Shown here piece by piece: positions 1 through 9,660 of a stretch of DNA of 64,000 bases. This stretch comes from CAZHOV01 sp964534315 (lineage in GTDB: Bacteria > Bacteroidota > Bacteroidia > Chitinophagales > Saprospiraceae), in assembly GCA_964534315.1 (NCBI GenBank), contig CAZHOV010000001.1, forward strand, positions 29,242-93,241, read 5' to 3'. Position 1 is the stretch's first letter, and each line of letters starts with the position of its first letter. The notes under the pieces are model-generated. The model made no database searches. It had not been told where the DNA came from and saw only the letters and a program-made list of their open reading frames with translations. Both the position numbers and the translations under genes were made by a program.

Positions 1-1
1 T

Positions 2-1408
2 TTAATAACCTCTCCTTTATTATTTGCTCAAACCCAGGAAGTCTGGGATTTAGAAAAATGCCTGGAATATGCCCGGGAGCACAACATTACCATACAGCGG
101 TTAGCAGTAACGAAAGATCAATCGGAAGTAGATTTGCTAGCTGCAAACTTGTCGAGACTTCCAAGCATAAATTTCTCTACTTCGGTTGGTAGAAACTATG
201 GTCGTACCATTGACCCGACGACCAACGTATTTAGCACGGAGGGGATTACTTTCCAGCGCTACTCTATTGATGCAGGTCTTCCAATTTATAATGCCGGCCG
301 GATCAATAACTCGGTTAAGCAAAGCAAGAATGATCTTAAAGCATCTGAAAATAATTTGCAGTTTGGTGAATTAGAGCAGCTCAATTTGGTATCAGAGGCT
401 TATCTGTTGGTATTAATAGCAGAAGAACAGTTGCAAGTAGCTATAAATTCGAGAGGATTAACGGAAAGTCAACTTGAGCAGACCGATAAATTGATCCAGG
501 CAGGAACTCTCCCCGAAAACGACCGACTTGATATTTTAGCTCAGTTGGCCAGAGATGAGCAGGCTGTAGTCAATGCTCAGAATAATCTGGATAACCGATT
601 ACTGTCGATGAAGGCACTACTAAACTTACCTGTTGATTTTGAGTTTAGTTTGAAAAAGCCCAAGATCGAAATTCCGGAGGATTTTAATCCGTCCGTTTAT
701 TCGGTCATGCGGGTTTACCAAAATGCGACGCAAGCCTCACCAGAGGTTAAAGCAAGTGAGTTTCGTATGGAAAGTGCAGAACTCGGTGTTTCCATCGCGA
801 GAAGTAGTATGTATCCAACTGTTTCCGTCTTTGCCAATTTAAATACGAATTTTTCGGATGCAGCCAGAGAGGTGACGGGCACGGTACCTCAGACGGTATC
901 CGATGAGGTCATTATCAATGGTACTCCGGTAACTTTCGAAACCGTTCAGCAGTTTCCTATTTTTGATGATACCCCCTATTTCAATCAGCTGGAAAATAAC
1001 TTCGGTCAGGGGTTTGGGGTGAGTTTGAGAGTGCCCATTTTTAATAATTACTCTTTTAAAGCCAATGTCGAACGGGCCAAATTAAATTCTATCAATACGA
1101 GGTTAAATCATCAGCAGTTGTTGCAGTCTTATCAAAACGACGCCTTATTGCTCGTATCAAATATAAGAGCGAATAAGGCCCAGTATGAAGCAGCCGTTCA
1201 GGCCAGAGATGCGGCGGAAGCAGCGTTTGAGAATGCCGAAAAGCGATTTCAATTAGGTGTCATCAATACCATTGAGTTCACCACTGCTAGGAATGCACTG
1301 GCTCAGGCGGAGCTTCAGGTTATCCAGGCAAAATATAATTATTTATATCAGATAAAGACTTTAGAATGGACGATGGGTGACTATACAAAACCCATCCGGT
1401 TCTTTTAA
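2..1408 (+). CDS. TolC-family outer membrane efflux protein (5' end outside window)
   Basis: The reading frame is open from the first bases of the window, so the start codon lies upstream. The first visible residues (LITSPLLFAQTQEVWDLEKC) look like the end of a signal peptide followed by the usual 'W.L..CLEYA' opening of outer membrane efflux proteins. Two repeats rich in Q, N, A and E with long helices match the duplicated OEP domain. The family forms trimeric outer-membrane/periplasm channels for efflux pumps or type I secretion. It is followed 21 bp later by a membrane-fusion protein gene on the same strand, so both probably serve one pump. The inner-membrane component is not in the window. 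Confidence 0.9.
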   Translation, partial: LITSPLLFAQTQEVWDLEKCLEYAREHNITIQRLAVTKDQSEVDLLAANLSRLPSINFSTSVGRNYGRTIDPTTNVFSTEGITFQRYSIDAGLPIYNAGRINNSVKQSKNDLKASENNLQFGELEQLNLVSEAYLLVLIAEEQLQVAINSRGLTESQLEQTDKLIQAGTLPENDRLDILAQLARDEQAVVNAQNNLDNRLLSMKALLNLPVDFEFSLKKPKIEIPEDFNPSVYSVMRVYQNATQASPEVKASEFRMESAELGVSIARSSMYPTVSVFANLNTNFSDAAREVTGTVPQTVSDEVIINGTPVTFETVQQFPIFDDTPYFNQLENNFGQGFGVSLRVPIFNNYSFKANVERAKLNSINTRLNHQQLLQSYQNDALLLVSNIRANKAQYEAAVQARDAAEAAFENAEKRFQLGVINTIEFTTARNALAQAELQVIQAKYNYLYQIKTLEWTMGDYTKPIRFF

Positions 1409-1429
1409 AGAAAAGAAAATTCACCTGTC

Positions 1430-2854
1430 ATGACAAAACAAAAAAAACGAAACAATCGGCTAATCATCATTATAGCCGCTGTAGTGGTCTTATTAATTGT
1501 TGCTGCTATAATTAAAGGGCGGTCTCAACAAAGAGGGGAAGAAGTAGAAGTGGAAAAGGTAGAGCGGAGAGTGATCGTAGAAAAAGTCTCCGCAAGCGGA
1601 AAGATATTCCCTGAAACGGAAGTCAAGATCAGTTCTGACGTCTCCGGGGAGGTCGTTGAGTTGGAAGTTGAAGAGGGCGATTCGGTAAAGATGGGGCAAT
1701 TGCTAGCACGCATTGATCCTGATGCCTATCAATCGGCAGTAGAACGTGGAAAAGCAAGTGTGGACAATGCCAAGGCGCAAGTAGCAAATGCCAGGGCAGG
1801 TATTGAGCGAAGTAAAGCGCAATACATACAGGCTAAGGCCCAAAAAGAACAAATCGAAGCGCAGTTGGAAAATGCAAAGGCTATTCACCAGCGCAATGAG
1901 CAATTGAAAGCTGAAAAGGTGATCTCGGATGCGGATTATGATGCCTCTTTATCGAATCTAAGGGCCTTGGAAGCAAACCTGCGATCGGCAGAGGCAAATG
2001 TTTCATCTGCGGAAGCTAGCCTGGAATCGGCCAAACAAAGTACCGAAGCTGCCAGCTTTAATGTGAAGAGCGCCGAGGCTTCTCTGAAAGAACTTCAAAC
2101 CAACCTGCGAAGAACGTCTATTTATGCCCCTGTTACGGGAATCGTTTCTCAATTAAATGTTGAACAAGGCGAGCGGGTTGTGGGAACCATACAAATGACG
2201 GGTACCGAGCTGATGCGTATTGCCAATATGAGTACGATGGAGGTACAGGTAGATGTTAACGAAAATGATGTAGTCCGCGTATCGCTAGGTGATCCGGTCA
2301 TTATCGACGTAGATGCCTACCTGGACCGTGAATTTAAAGGGGTGGTCACTGAAATTGCCAGTTCTGCCAGCAATGCCGGAACAGTAGCGCTTACTACTGA
2401 TCAGGTGACTAATTTTGTAGTCAAGGTCCGGATCTCTCCTGAGTCTTATGCAGATCTGATCTCTGAGCAAAATCCTTATCCCTTCCGTCCGGGCATGTCC
2501 GCCTCTGTAGATATTGTTACAGAAACTAAAGGGGATGTACTCAGTATTCCTATTCAATCAGTGACTACACGTGAAAAAGAACAGGACGAAGCTAAAAAGA
2601 AAAAGGTTAGTCTGGAAGATGAAGAACTGATGGAGGTAGTTTTTGTAAAAGATGGAGACAAAGTGAAAATGGTAAAAGTCCAAACAGGTATTCAAGATGA
2701 TGATTTTATCGAAATTACCGAAGGTCTCAGCGGTGATGAAGAGGTGGTAACTGGTCCTTATAGCGCCATCTCCCGAAAACTAGATGATGGAGATCAGATT
2801 AAGATTAAGGAAGAAGATGACGGGGGCTGGGGCAAAGATGAAGAGGATGAGTAG
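1430..2854 (+). CDS. HlyD/MacA-type periplasmic adaptor (membrane fusion protein)
   Basis: Residues 10-28 form an N-terminal membrane anchor after a basic KQKKRNNR segment. A split biotinyl-lipoyl domain follows (about 54-97 and 233-255, with 'IYAPVTGIV'), separated by a long Ala/Lys/Glu-rich coiled-coil hairpin (about 100-225), then beta-barrel and membrane-proximal parts. This order is standard for MacA/HlyD adaptors that link an ABC or RND pump to TolC. The extreme C-terminus is very acidic (KEEDDGGWGKDEEDE). It lies directly after the TolC gene. The pump protein is not visible downstream, so it is upstream or elsewhere. Confidence 0.92.
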   Translation: MTKQKKRNNRLIIIIAAVVVLLIVAAIIKGRSQQRGEEVEVEKVERRVIVEKVSASGKIFPETEVKISSDVSGEVVELEVEEGDSVKMGQLLARIDPDAYQSAVERGKASVDNAKAQVANARAGIERSKAQYIQAKAQKEQIEAQLENAKAIHQRNEQLKAEKVISDADYDASLSNLRALEANLRSAEANVSSAEASLESAKQSTEAASFNVKSAEASLKELQTNLRRTSIYAPVTGIVSQLNVEQGERVVGTIQMTGTELMRIANMSTMEVQVDVNENDVVRVSLGDPVIIDVDAYLDREFKGVVTEIASSASNAGTVALTTDQVTNFVVKVRISPESYADLISEQNPYPFRPGMSASVDIVTETKGDVLSIPIQSVTTREKEQDEAKKKKVSLEDEELMEVVFVKDGDKVKMVKVQTGIQDDDFIEITEGLSGDEEVVTGPYSAISRKLDDGDQIKIKEEDDGGWGKDEEDE

Positions 2855-3443
2855 GGCATTAATCATTTTTATTAAAAATCCGGAAAAGGGGAAGGTGAAA
2901 ACCAGGCTTGCCCAAACGGTGGGCAATGATCGGGCATTACAGATCTACCAAGCCTTATTAGAAAAAACGAGAACAGTAGCGCTGGCGGTCAAAGCTAAGC
3001 GCTTTCTTTTTTACAGCCAATGGATCAATGAGTTGGATAACTGGTCTGGGGAGGATTTTGATAAAAGGGTACAAGAGGGAAATTCTCTTGGCGACCGGAT
3101 GAAGAATGCTTTTGGTGAGGCTTTGAAAAGGCATGCTAAAGGTATCATCATCGGTAGCGATTGCCCGTTAATCTCTAAAGAAATTATAGAAGAAGCGTAT
3201 CAAAAACTGGACGACAAAGACTTCGTTCTAGGTCCGGCTCTAGATGGTGGCTATTATCTTTTGGGCATGAAAACACTCCAGCCGGCAGTTTTTGAAGATA
3301 TGGAATGGAGTACGGATAAAGTTTTAGAGGAGACGATCAAAAGAATTAAAGCTTTACAGGCATCCTACTACGGACTCCCCGCTCTGCCGGATATTGATTA
3401 TGAAGAAGATTGGGAAAAGTATGGCTGGAAACTTTTTGATTGA
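2838..3443 (+). CDS. TIGR04282-family glycosyltransferase (DUF2064)
   Basis: The protein begins MKRMSRALIIFIKNPEKGKVKTRLA, the typical start of the DUF2064/TIGR04282 family (GT-A nucleotide-sugar fold, seen in arsenosugar and other pathways). Other family marks are 'GSDCPLIS' and 'LGPALDGGYYLLG'. The start at 2838 overlaps the end of the adaptor gene by 17 bp. A second in-frame ATG at 2847 is equally possible, and a longer frame back to 2784 lies wholly inside the adaptor gene and is unlikely. The overlap suggests translational coupling with the efflux genes, though a functional link is not obvious. The natural substrate is unknown. Confidence 0.82.
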   Translation: MKRMSRALIIFIKNPEKGKVKTRLAQTVGNDRALQIYQALLEKTRTVALAVKAKRFLFYSQWINELDNWSGEDFDKRVQEGNSLGDRMKNAFGEALKRHAKGIIIGSDCPLISKEIIEEAYQKLDDKDFVLGPALDGGYYLLGMKTLQPAVFEDMEWSTDKVLEETIKRIKALQASYYGLPALPDIDYEEDWEKYGWKLFD

Positions 3444-3495
3444 TGATGGTAGTGCAGACTTTAGCCTCTAGGTCCTTTATGATTAGTATTCTTTA

Positions 3496-4020
3496 TTATT
3501 CATTGTCCAAATACCGCGCTTTCAAAACCTCCATATGATGGAGCTCATGTCCTGTAATGATAAACCCTAATGCTAATACTGAAACAGCCTGTCCATTAGC
3601 CGTACCTATGCGCTGAAAAGCCTTTTCGTCAAAATTTTTAAATAATTGGATGGTGGCTTCCCTTACGGCTTTGTATTCATCAATAATCGATTGAGGACTC
3701 CGATTGCCAGCGTTGCTGTTTGGGACATAGTCGTTGTGCTCAAAGCCGGGGATGGGTGTTTGGTCGTTTCGGGCAATACGAAGTGCCCGATTGGTCATGA
3801 TCCGTTCAGTATCCATCAAATGGACGAGTAACTCTTTGATGGTCCATTTTCCGGTTTCGTAGGTATGCTCCCATTTTTCAGATGACAGGGATTCTAGCAA
3901 TTCCAAGGTTTGGATGGTGTTTAGGGAAAGAACTTCCAGGAAATTGTCTCCTTCGACCTTACTAATATAAGATTGGTAATAAGGGGCATATTCAGCTGAA
4001 GATGGGCGTGCGTGATACAT
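3496..4020 (-). CDS. DinB-family protein
   Basis: A 174-residue protein with the four-helix DinB/YfiT layout: 'KWTIKELLVHLMDTERIM' in the first half and 'GHELHHMEVLKARYL' at the C-terminus supply the histidines that form the metal site in this superfamily. Members are often metal-dependent thiol transferases (bacillithiol, glutathione analogues) or of unknown function. It lies 13 bp downstream of the P450 gene on the same strand, so the two may be cotranscribed. No specific substrate can be given. Confidence 0.8.
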   Translation of the reverse strand: MYHARPSSAEYAPYYQSYISKVEGDNFLEVLSLNTIQTLELLESLSSEKWEHTYETGKWTIKELLVHLMDTERIMTNRALRIARNDQTPIPGFEHNDYVPNSNAGNRSPQSIIDEYKAVREATIQLFKNFDEKAFQRIGTANGQAVSVLALGFIITGHELHHMEVLKARYLDNE

Positions 4021-4033
4021 AACAATCTTTTTA

Positions 4034-5446
4034 TTAATGTACGATGACTTTTAGTTGTTCATAGCGATAGATGCCGTTATCCCTATCAGTAACGAACCGG
4101 AAGGGTTGATTCTTACTTATTTGGATGTGATCTGCTCTTTTTATTAATTCGTTTAGCGCCAGCTTTACTTGTAGTCTTGCCAGGTTTGCCCCAATGCAAA
4201 AGTGAGGTCCCTTTCCGAAACTCAAATGTTGTTTGGCGTTGCTGCGGTCCAGGTTGAACCGACACCCAAGATCAAACTTTTCAGGGTCTGTATTGGCGGC
4301 TCCTACCATTAATATTACAATGGCTCCTTCGGGAATTACCTGATCTACAATCTTAACTTCTTTTTTTGTTCGTCTCAAAAACCTGGTAACAGGGGTATAA
4401 TACCGTAGTGCTTCTTCAATGAAGGAATCAATCTTTTCCGGGTTGGCTTTCAATGTTTTAAACTGCAGAGGATGAGTGGCCAGGTGGACAAAGCAATTGG
4501 ATAATAAGCTGGAAACCGTTTCATAACCGGCAAAAAGAATGAATGCGCAAGCCATGATCATTTCTGTCAACGTGACCTGCTTTTTTTCAATTAATTGGGC
4601 AAATCGAGGTAAAATATTTCCATCCTTACTACTGTTTTTATCCTTTTTTGCTTCATTTAAATTGTGGCCCACAGCAAGCATAAGGTTAAAAAGTGGGCTG
4701 ATCCCTTTGGGAAGGTGCTGAAAATTGGGGCGGGGAATCTCTAATTTTTTATTGGTGATCTTTACAGCGGCTCTTAGTTCTTTCATTCCTTTGCTTCCGA
4801 TAAGGCGGTATAACTGGAGTAGCCTGGGTAGGTTTTTTAGGATCTCCATTGAAATGGCGGCCTTTTCCTGAACATTGGGTGTGTTTTTTCTTCTGGGGCC
4901 TGTACCACCCGTTACGAAGAGCGCTTTATTAATGGCGATGGCGTTCTCGTGAAGTTGCTGTATAGCGTTGCTATCTTTAGGTAGGTTAAAAAGTACAGCC
5001 AAAACGCCAAGTGGGATAGGAATGGCCCAGGATTGGAAGAGCTCAGGCTCTTTTTGTGAAAAAAGCTCATCTGTAGCTTTTTTTACTATAGAAGTGATCG
5101 ATGCTTCCAGTTTTTCCAGGTGTTTAGGCGTAAAGGCCACGGAAATAGCTGAGCGGACACGCTTATGTGTCGACCCGTCCATTAAAGCAAAAAAAGGGCT
5201 TTTCTTAACAGGGATAATTTGATTGCTGAACAGGGAAGGGTCGGCAAAGGCTCTTTTGACTGTTTCGTGGTGGTGTACTACATAAAAGGAATTTTCCTGA
5301 GGTACTTTATATACGGGCTTTTGGTGAACTTGCCGGAGCCAATCATAGTATGGCCAAGGCGTTTCCCGTGGGTGCCTCGCCAAGAGATCCAGTTCATTAA
5401 TGTTATCAAGATTATGAAAAGGGCATGTTCCTGTAGTTTTGGTCAT
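4034..5446 (-). CDS. Cytochrome P450
   Basis: A 470-residue soluble bacterial P450. The heme-binding loop FGKGPHFCIG is at 410-419 (axial Cys417), the ExxR motif (E345-A-L-R348) follows in helix K, and the I-helix oxygen-binding motif AGYET is at 306-310. All key residues are present, so it should be an active monooxygenase. It is transcribed away from a carotenoid-type desaturase gene whose start lies 161 bp away, suggesting a shared divergent control region and perhaps a shared pathway. The substrate cannot be read from sequence; a carotenoid or other isoprenoid lipid is an inference from context only. Confidence 0.93.
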   Translation of the reverse strand: MTKTTGTCPFHNLDNINELDLLARHPRETPWPYYDWLRQVHQKPVYKVPQENSFYVVHHHETVKRAFADPSLFSNQIIPVKKSPFFALMDGSTHKRVRSAISVAFTPKHLEKLEASITSIVKKATDELFSQKEPELFQSWAIPIPLGVLAVLFNLPKDSNAIQQLHENAIAINKALFVTGGTGPRRKNTPNVQEKAAISMEILKNLPRLLQLYRLIGSKGMKELRAAVKITNKKLEIPRPNFQHLPKGISPLFNLMLAVGHNLNEAKKDKNSSKDGNILPRFAQLIEKKQVTLTEMIMACAFILFAGYETVSSLLSNCFVHLATHPLQFKTLKANPEKIDSFIEEALRYYTPVTRFLRRTKKEVKIVDQVIPEGAIVILMVGAANTDPEKFDLGCRFNLDRSNAKQHLSFGKGPHFCIGANLARLQVKLALNELIKRADHIQISKNQPFRFVTDRDNGIYRYEQLKVIVH

Positions 5447-5607
5447 CCTTTTTCCAGTTTGGGCGGATAGAGAAATTCTTCTATTTTATTAGAATTACTA
5501 AGGTATAAATGTATAAAAACAATTATATTAACGAATAGACTATTAATATTTAATATTTTTAGGCGCAGATTTACATAGAACCCACATACAAATTTCATTT
5601 TACAATC

Positions 5608-7149
5608 ATGAAAGATGTGTTTTTTGCAAAAAACCAAGGTTCCGGAAAAAATAAACAGGCTGTCATTATTGGGAGCGGGATTGCCGGAATGGCCACGGCA
5701 ATCCGGCTAGCAGTGCAAGGTATGGACGTGTCTATTTATGAAGCCAATGATTCTGCGGGTGGTAAGATGAGTGAGTGGCGCAAAGATGATTTTCGCTTCG
5801 ATATAGGCCCTTCTGTTTTTACGATGGCAAAATATGTGGAAGAGCTTTTTCAACTAGCAGGAAAAGCAACTGAAGATTATGTCGAAATCCTGAGACCAGA
5901 ACTACCTTTTAATTATTTTTTTGATGATGGGATAGTGTTGAATTTTTATGCAGATCTGGAGAAATTAGTGGACGAACTTGCTTCTAAGACCATCGACAAT
6001 AAAAAAACCATTCAGCATTTCCTTGATGATATCGCGACGAAATATCGGTTGACCGATAAAGTTTTTCTTCAGCAATCCTTGCATATCATTTCTAATTACT
6101 GGTCTAAAGAGGTGGTGAAAGGGGTATTGAACTTTCACAAAGTGGAAGTCTTTCGAAGTATGGATGATGCGAATAAGCGAAATTTTAAAGACCATCATAC
6201 GAGAAGGCTTTTCAATGCTTTTGCCAGTTATATGGGGTCAAATCCCTACAAGGCTCCGGGCGTTTTAAATGTCATTGCTCACTTTCAGCTCAATACGGGT
6301 ATTTTTTTTCCTGTTGGAGGGATGTATGCTATTTCAAAAGCTTTAGTCCGGTTGGCTACAGAATTAGGGGTGCGTATTCACCTCAATACAAGGGTCGATC
6401 AGATCATGGTCCAAAATAAAAAAGCAGTAGGCATAAAAGTTGGTGATCAACTGATCAGGGGCGATTATATCATTAGCAATGCAGATGTCAATAATACTTA
6501 TAAGTATTTACTTGCTGACCAGAAGCATCCGAGAATTTTTCTGGACCGGCAAAAATCGCACTCTGCACTGGTTTTTCTCCTGGGCATTAAAGGAACATTT
6601 CCGCAACTCACCCTTCATAATATGTTGTTAAGTGAGGATATGGAAAGTGAGTACGACACGATTTTCAATAATGGTGATATTGGTGATGACTTTTCCATTT
6701 ACTTATATGTCAGCAGCAAGTGTAACCCTACGGATGCCCCTCCAGGTCACGAAAACTGGTATATTTTGATCAATGCTCCACATCTACAGGGGCAAGATTG
6801 GGAGTCTATTATTAAAAAGGTAAGAAAGCGTCTAATTGAAAGGCTTAGCCATATTCTCGGGCAAGATATTGAACCACTCATCGTTTTAGAGCGCGTACAA
6901 GATCCGCGGACGTTTGAGCAACACACCCGCACGGCACTGGGGGCTATATATGGAAATAGTTTTAATGGTACCTTCTCTGTCTTTCTGAGACATCCCAACT
7001 TTTCTCAACAGATCAAGAATTTATACTTCTGTGGGGGTACGGTCCATCCTGGAGCTGGAGTGCCTCTTTCTATTTTGTCTGGAAAAATTGTAGCCGAACT
7101 GATCAGGAAGAAAGTGGCTGCTAAAAAACCGCTTTCTCGTGTCTCCTGA
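5608..7149 (+). CDS. CrtI/CrtD-type FAD-dependent carotenoid desaturase
   Basis: An N-terminal dinucleotide-binding motif (AVIIGSGIAGMATAIRLA, about 19-36) is followed by 'GGKMSEWR' and 'FDIGPSVFTM', and the C-terminal 'FCGGTVHPGAGVPLSILSGK' matches the phytoene desaturase signature. The GGK and FDxGPS forms are closest to the 1-hydroxycarotenoid 3,4-desaturases (CrtD) used for saproxanthin/myxol/flexixanthin-type pigments in Bacteroidota; this subfamily call is from memory of family motifs. The ORF overlaps the next gene by 11 bp. No other crt gene is in the window, so the core carotenoid pathway would be elsewhere. Confidence 0.85.
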   Translation: MKDVFFAKNQGSGKNKQAVIIGSGIAGMATAIRLAVQGMDVSIYEANDSAGGKMSEWRKDDFRFDIGPSVFTMAKYVEELFQLAGKATEDYVEILRPELPFNYFFDDGIVLNFYADLEKLVDELASKTIDNKKTIQHFLDDIATKYRLTDKVFLQQSLHIISNYWSKEVVKGVLNFHKVEVFRSMDDANKRNFKDHHTRRLFNAFASYMGSNPYKAPGVLNVIAHFQLNTGIFFPVGGMYAISKALVRLATELGVRIHLNTRVDQIMVQNKKAVGIKVGDQLIRGDYIISNADVNNTYKYLLADQKHPRIFLDRQKSHSALVFLLGIKGTFPQLTLHNMLLSEDMESEYDTIFNNGDIGDDFSIYLYVSSKCNPTDAPPGHENWYILINAPHLQGQDWESIIKKVRKRLIERLSHILGQDIEPLIVLERVQDPRTFEQHTRTALGAIYGNSFNGTFSVFLRHPNFSQQIKNLYFCGGTVHPGAGVPLSILSGKIVAELIRKKVAAKKPLSRVS

Positions 7150-8425
7150 GAGGTATTCGCTTCGGGGGACCGACTATTTTCAGGCGGTAATAGATTTTCA
7201 CAATCGAAAAAAAGGCGGTCAAGGACATATTGTCAGGTTGCTATTACACCTTAAAGGAGAATTGGAGCGGGAAGTGCTGTTGAGATGTTTGGAAGATAAT
7301 GATCTTTTCTGCCAGATTGCAGGTGTTCGATTGTCTGACAAGATACGGAAAGGATATCCGAATTTCTGTGTTACCTCTACCGAAAATAAGGAACTCCCGG
7401 TGTCCTTTCACCAGATAATGCACAAGGATGAATTAAAGCCTTTTTTTCAGGAAGCCGTTCCCATTTTTGAAGGGCCGCCCTTATTGTTGCGTGTTATTTA
7501 TTCGCAAAAGGGTGATACGTTTTTATTATTCGCATTTCATCATATCTTTTTTGATTTTCAGGGAGTTCAGGCTTTGATCGCTTCATTGAATGGTGACTTT
7601 TCGATTCCATTGTTATCTCCAGTTCCTCCAAAGAGTACTTTTAGGGAAAAGGCCAGAGGTTTTTTCCGTTCTTCAGGTATAGCCTTCAGAGGAGGAAATT
7701 TTAATATGTGGTCGATTCCTGTTCCCCTACCCGACCGGACTGAGCACCCTATTGTTTTTAGGGAGCTCGTTTTTGAGGTATCCGAAACACAACGGGTATT
7801 ACAACAATGCCGTGGAATGGGGGCCGCTTACAATAAAAGTGCTTATTTGCTGGCTGGTGTGGCTACGGCTTTGTACCAGCAGTTTTTTAGAGAAAGCGGG
7901 AAGAAAAAGTTTTTTTGGGTCCCTGTTCCGGTCAACACCCGGCGTCGGGGAAGTAAGGGAGGGGTGCTGTTAAATAATCTGTCCTTCCTTTTTCTGAAAA
8001 TTGAAGGAGATGATCTGGATTCTTTTGAGGAGACCTTAAACAGTATCAAAAGGTCTATGAAAAGACAGATCAGCGCAAAAAGTCCTAAACACTTTATTAA
8101 TTTTCTTGAGGGGTATTTACCTATTCCGTTACCCATATATAATGCTATGTTTAACCTCCCTTCCTTAGGGGAGTTATCCACCTTTTCTTTTTCCTATCTG
8201 GGCAATACTTTTGCCGGATTAGATACCTTTTTGGGACATGAGGTTATTGATGTTAAGAATTACCCTTCTAATTCAATCGTACCTGGGTTGACCGTTATTT
8301 TTTACGAATTCCGGGGGCAACTCCGATTGATGTCAAGTTGGGTGGAGGGTTGGTTTTCTGAAGAAGAGCAGCAAGATTTGCTCTTTAAAATAAAGAGGAT
8401 GTTATTAAATGGTGGAGAAAAATGA
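7139..8425 (+). CDS. HHxxxD-motif acyltransferase (condensation-domain superfamily)
   Basis: The sequence FHHIFFDFQG places an HHxxxD catalytic motif at about 134-139, as in CoA-dependent acyltransferases of the condensation/PapA/wax-synthase superfamily. The 428-residue length fits one stand-alone condensation fold. The start is a GTG at 7139 inside the end of the desaturase gene, which ends at 7149, so translation is probably coupled. Acylation of a hydroxylated product of the neighbouring desaturase or P450 is a reasonable inference. No carrier-protein or adenylation domain is present, so it is not an NRPS. Confidence 0.75.
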   Translation: MSPERYSLRGTDYFQAVIDFHNRKKGGQGHIVRLLLHLKGELEREVLLRCLEDNDLFCQIAGVRLSDKIRKGYPNFCVTSTENKELPVSFHQIMHKDELKPFFQEAVPIFEGPPLLLRVIYSQKGDTFLLFAFHHIFFDFQGVQALIASLNGDFSIPLLSPVPPKSTFREKARGFFRSSGIAFRGGNFNMWSIPVPLPDRTEHPIVFRELVFEVSETQRVLQQCRGMGAAYNKSAYLLAGVATALYQQFFRESGKKKFFWVPVPVNTRRRGSKGGVLLNNLSFLFLKIEGDDLDSFEETLNSIKRSMKRQISAKSPKHFINFLEGYLPIPLPIYNAMFNLPSLGELSTFSFSYLGNTFAGLDTFLGHEVIDVKNYPSNSIVPGLTVIFYEFRGQLRLMSSWVEGWFSEEEQQDLLFKIKRMLLNGGEK

Positions 8426-8434
8426 GGAAAATAT

Positions 8435-9565
8435 TTAATGAATAAGGTGATCATTTTTACGGTATCCGAACGTTTGGAAAGCTATTTGCCAATGTTGGTA
8501 TACTTTTTCTTCTTCGGCTTCCGTCAGTTGATATTTATTGGTTTTATAGTTGTCATATTTACGGATCTCTGCTTCGAAAGTGGGCCAGATGTGGTCAACA
8601 TTTCCCAGTTGTAGTTGGTCATATATCCTTTTCAAGTGAGTCTTTTGATCTTTGAAATAAGCCTCGTAAGCGATCTCGAGGAGATTGCCTTGCGGGATAA
8701 GTTCTTTTTGTTCCAGGTAGGCTTTCATGGTTTCGCGGTAGGTGTAGAACACATGTTGTTCCATTTCTTCGTCTGAGATTTCGTGAAAGGCTAGTTTAGG
8801 AAGGATACCTTCATAGAGGCGTCCATTAGAGGAGAAGACGTTGAAGGGGTGGCGGTGGATGAAAATGAATTTGGCGTCGGGAAATAATTCCCGCAAAATC
8901 TTTATTCTTCCGGTATTAAACGGGCTTTTTAGGAGCAGGCGTTTTCCCTTATTTTTCAGAGTTAATTTTTTTAAAAACCAAAGGTAGTTCTTCTTCCAGT
9001 TACGAAGTTCCTTTTCAGGGCCTTGAAAGAGAACAAACCGGTCAAAGTAGGTTGAGAATTTTTTAGGAAAAAAGCATCCGTTCGACATGGATTCGATCCC
9101 GATATTACACATGGCAAATTCTACCTCTTTGGGTAGGTCGGCTCCCATGGGCAGATTATCCATATGGCGTTTTGGAGGTAGAACTGATTTGGCAATTTGC
9201 CTAAGCATTCTTCCGAACGTAAACATAACGTGCGGGCCCATACATTCATAGGTTTTACAAAAGGCCAGGTTAGGGTCTTTACTGAGCAGGTAATATAAAT
9301 AGGTTGTACCGTTGCGAGGGTAGCCCAAAATAAAAACAGGCGGCTGAACGGTCGTTTTTTTTATTTTTCGATCGTAAAGCAGTTTTTCGAGAATAAGAAA
9401 CGGAATATTCAATATGGCAAATACGGTGCTGATGATTAATTTGGGAATAAACTTCCGTTGTATGTTAAACTGGTTATCTGCAAGTAGATTCCAGATATTC
9501 GATAAACTACTGCCACTGAGTAGATGCGTTGTATAAACCGGAGCGTTTTTAAAGTCTATCTTCAT
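8435..9565 (-). CDS. PAPS-dependent sulfotransferase family protein
   Basis: The 5'-phosphosulfate-binding loop is at about 79-90 (ILGYPRNGTTYL) and the 3'-phosphate-binding motif is FIHRHPFNVFSS (about 232-243). The family transfers sulfate from PAPS to hydroxyls of small molecules, lipids or sugars. It converges on the acyltransferase gene with a 9-bp gap. A second, clearly related sulfotransferase is at 37106-38200. Its position next to P450, desaturase and acyltransferase genes suggests sulfation of the same metabolite, which is inference. Confidence 0.87.
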   Translation of the reverse strand: MKIDFKNAPVYTTHLLSGSSLSNIWNLLADNQFNIQRKFIPKLIISTVFAILNIPFLILEKLLYDRKIKKTTVQPPVFILGYPRNGTTYLYYLLSKDPNLAFCKTYECMGPHVMFTFGRMLRQIAKSVLPPKRHMDNLPMGADLPKEVEFAMCNIGIESMSNGCFFPKKFSTYFDRFVLFQGPEKELRNWKKNYLWFLKKLTLKNKGKRLLLKSPFNTGRIKILRELFPDAKFIFIHRHPFNVFSSNGRLYEGILPKLAFHEISDEEMEQHVFYTYRETMKAYLEQKELIPQGNLLEIAYEAYFKDQKTHLKRIYDQLQLGNVDHIWPTFEAEIRKYDNYKTNKYQLTEAEEEKVYQHWQIAFQTFGYRKNDHLIH

Positions 9566-9645
9566 GATCGATTGGTAAATAGAAGCAATAGATTTCCTTC
9601 AAATATAAGTTACAAAATCCAGGTAGAGGTATATAATTTCTCTGG

Positions 9646-9653
9646 TACATTTG
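9646..9653 (+). promoter_or_regulatory. Probable -7 element for the DUF5686 gene
   Basis: TACATTTG matches the Bacteroidota -7 consensus TAnnTTTG and lies 7 bp before the ATG at 9661. No good -33 TTG was found at the expected distance. The implied leader is nearly absent, which lowers confidence. Confidence 0.35.
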
Positions 9654-9660
9654 TAAAATA

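Noticed and set aside
5443..5637. 64-codon minus-strand ORF between the P450 and desaturase genes
   Set aside because: It lies in the A/T-rich divergent promoter region and overlaps both gene starts; composition is not coding-like.
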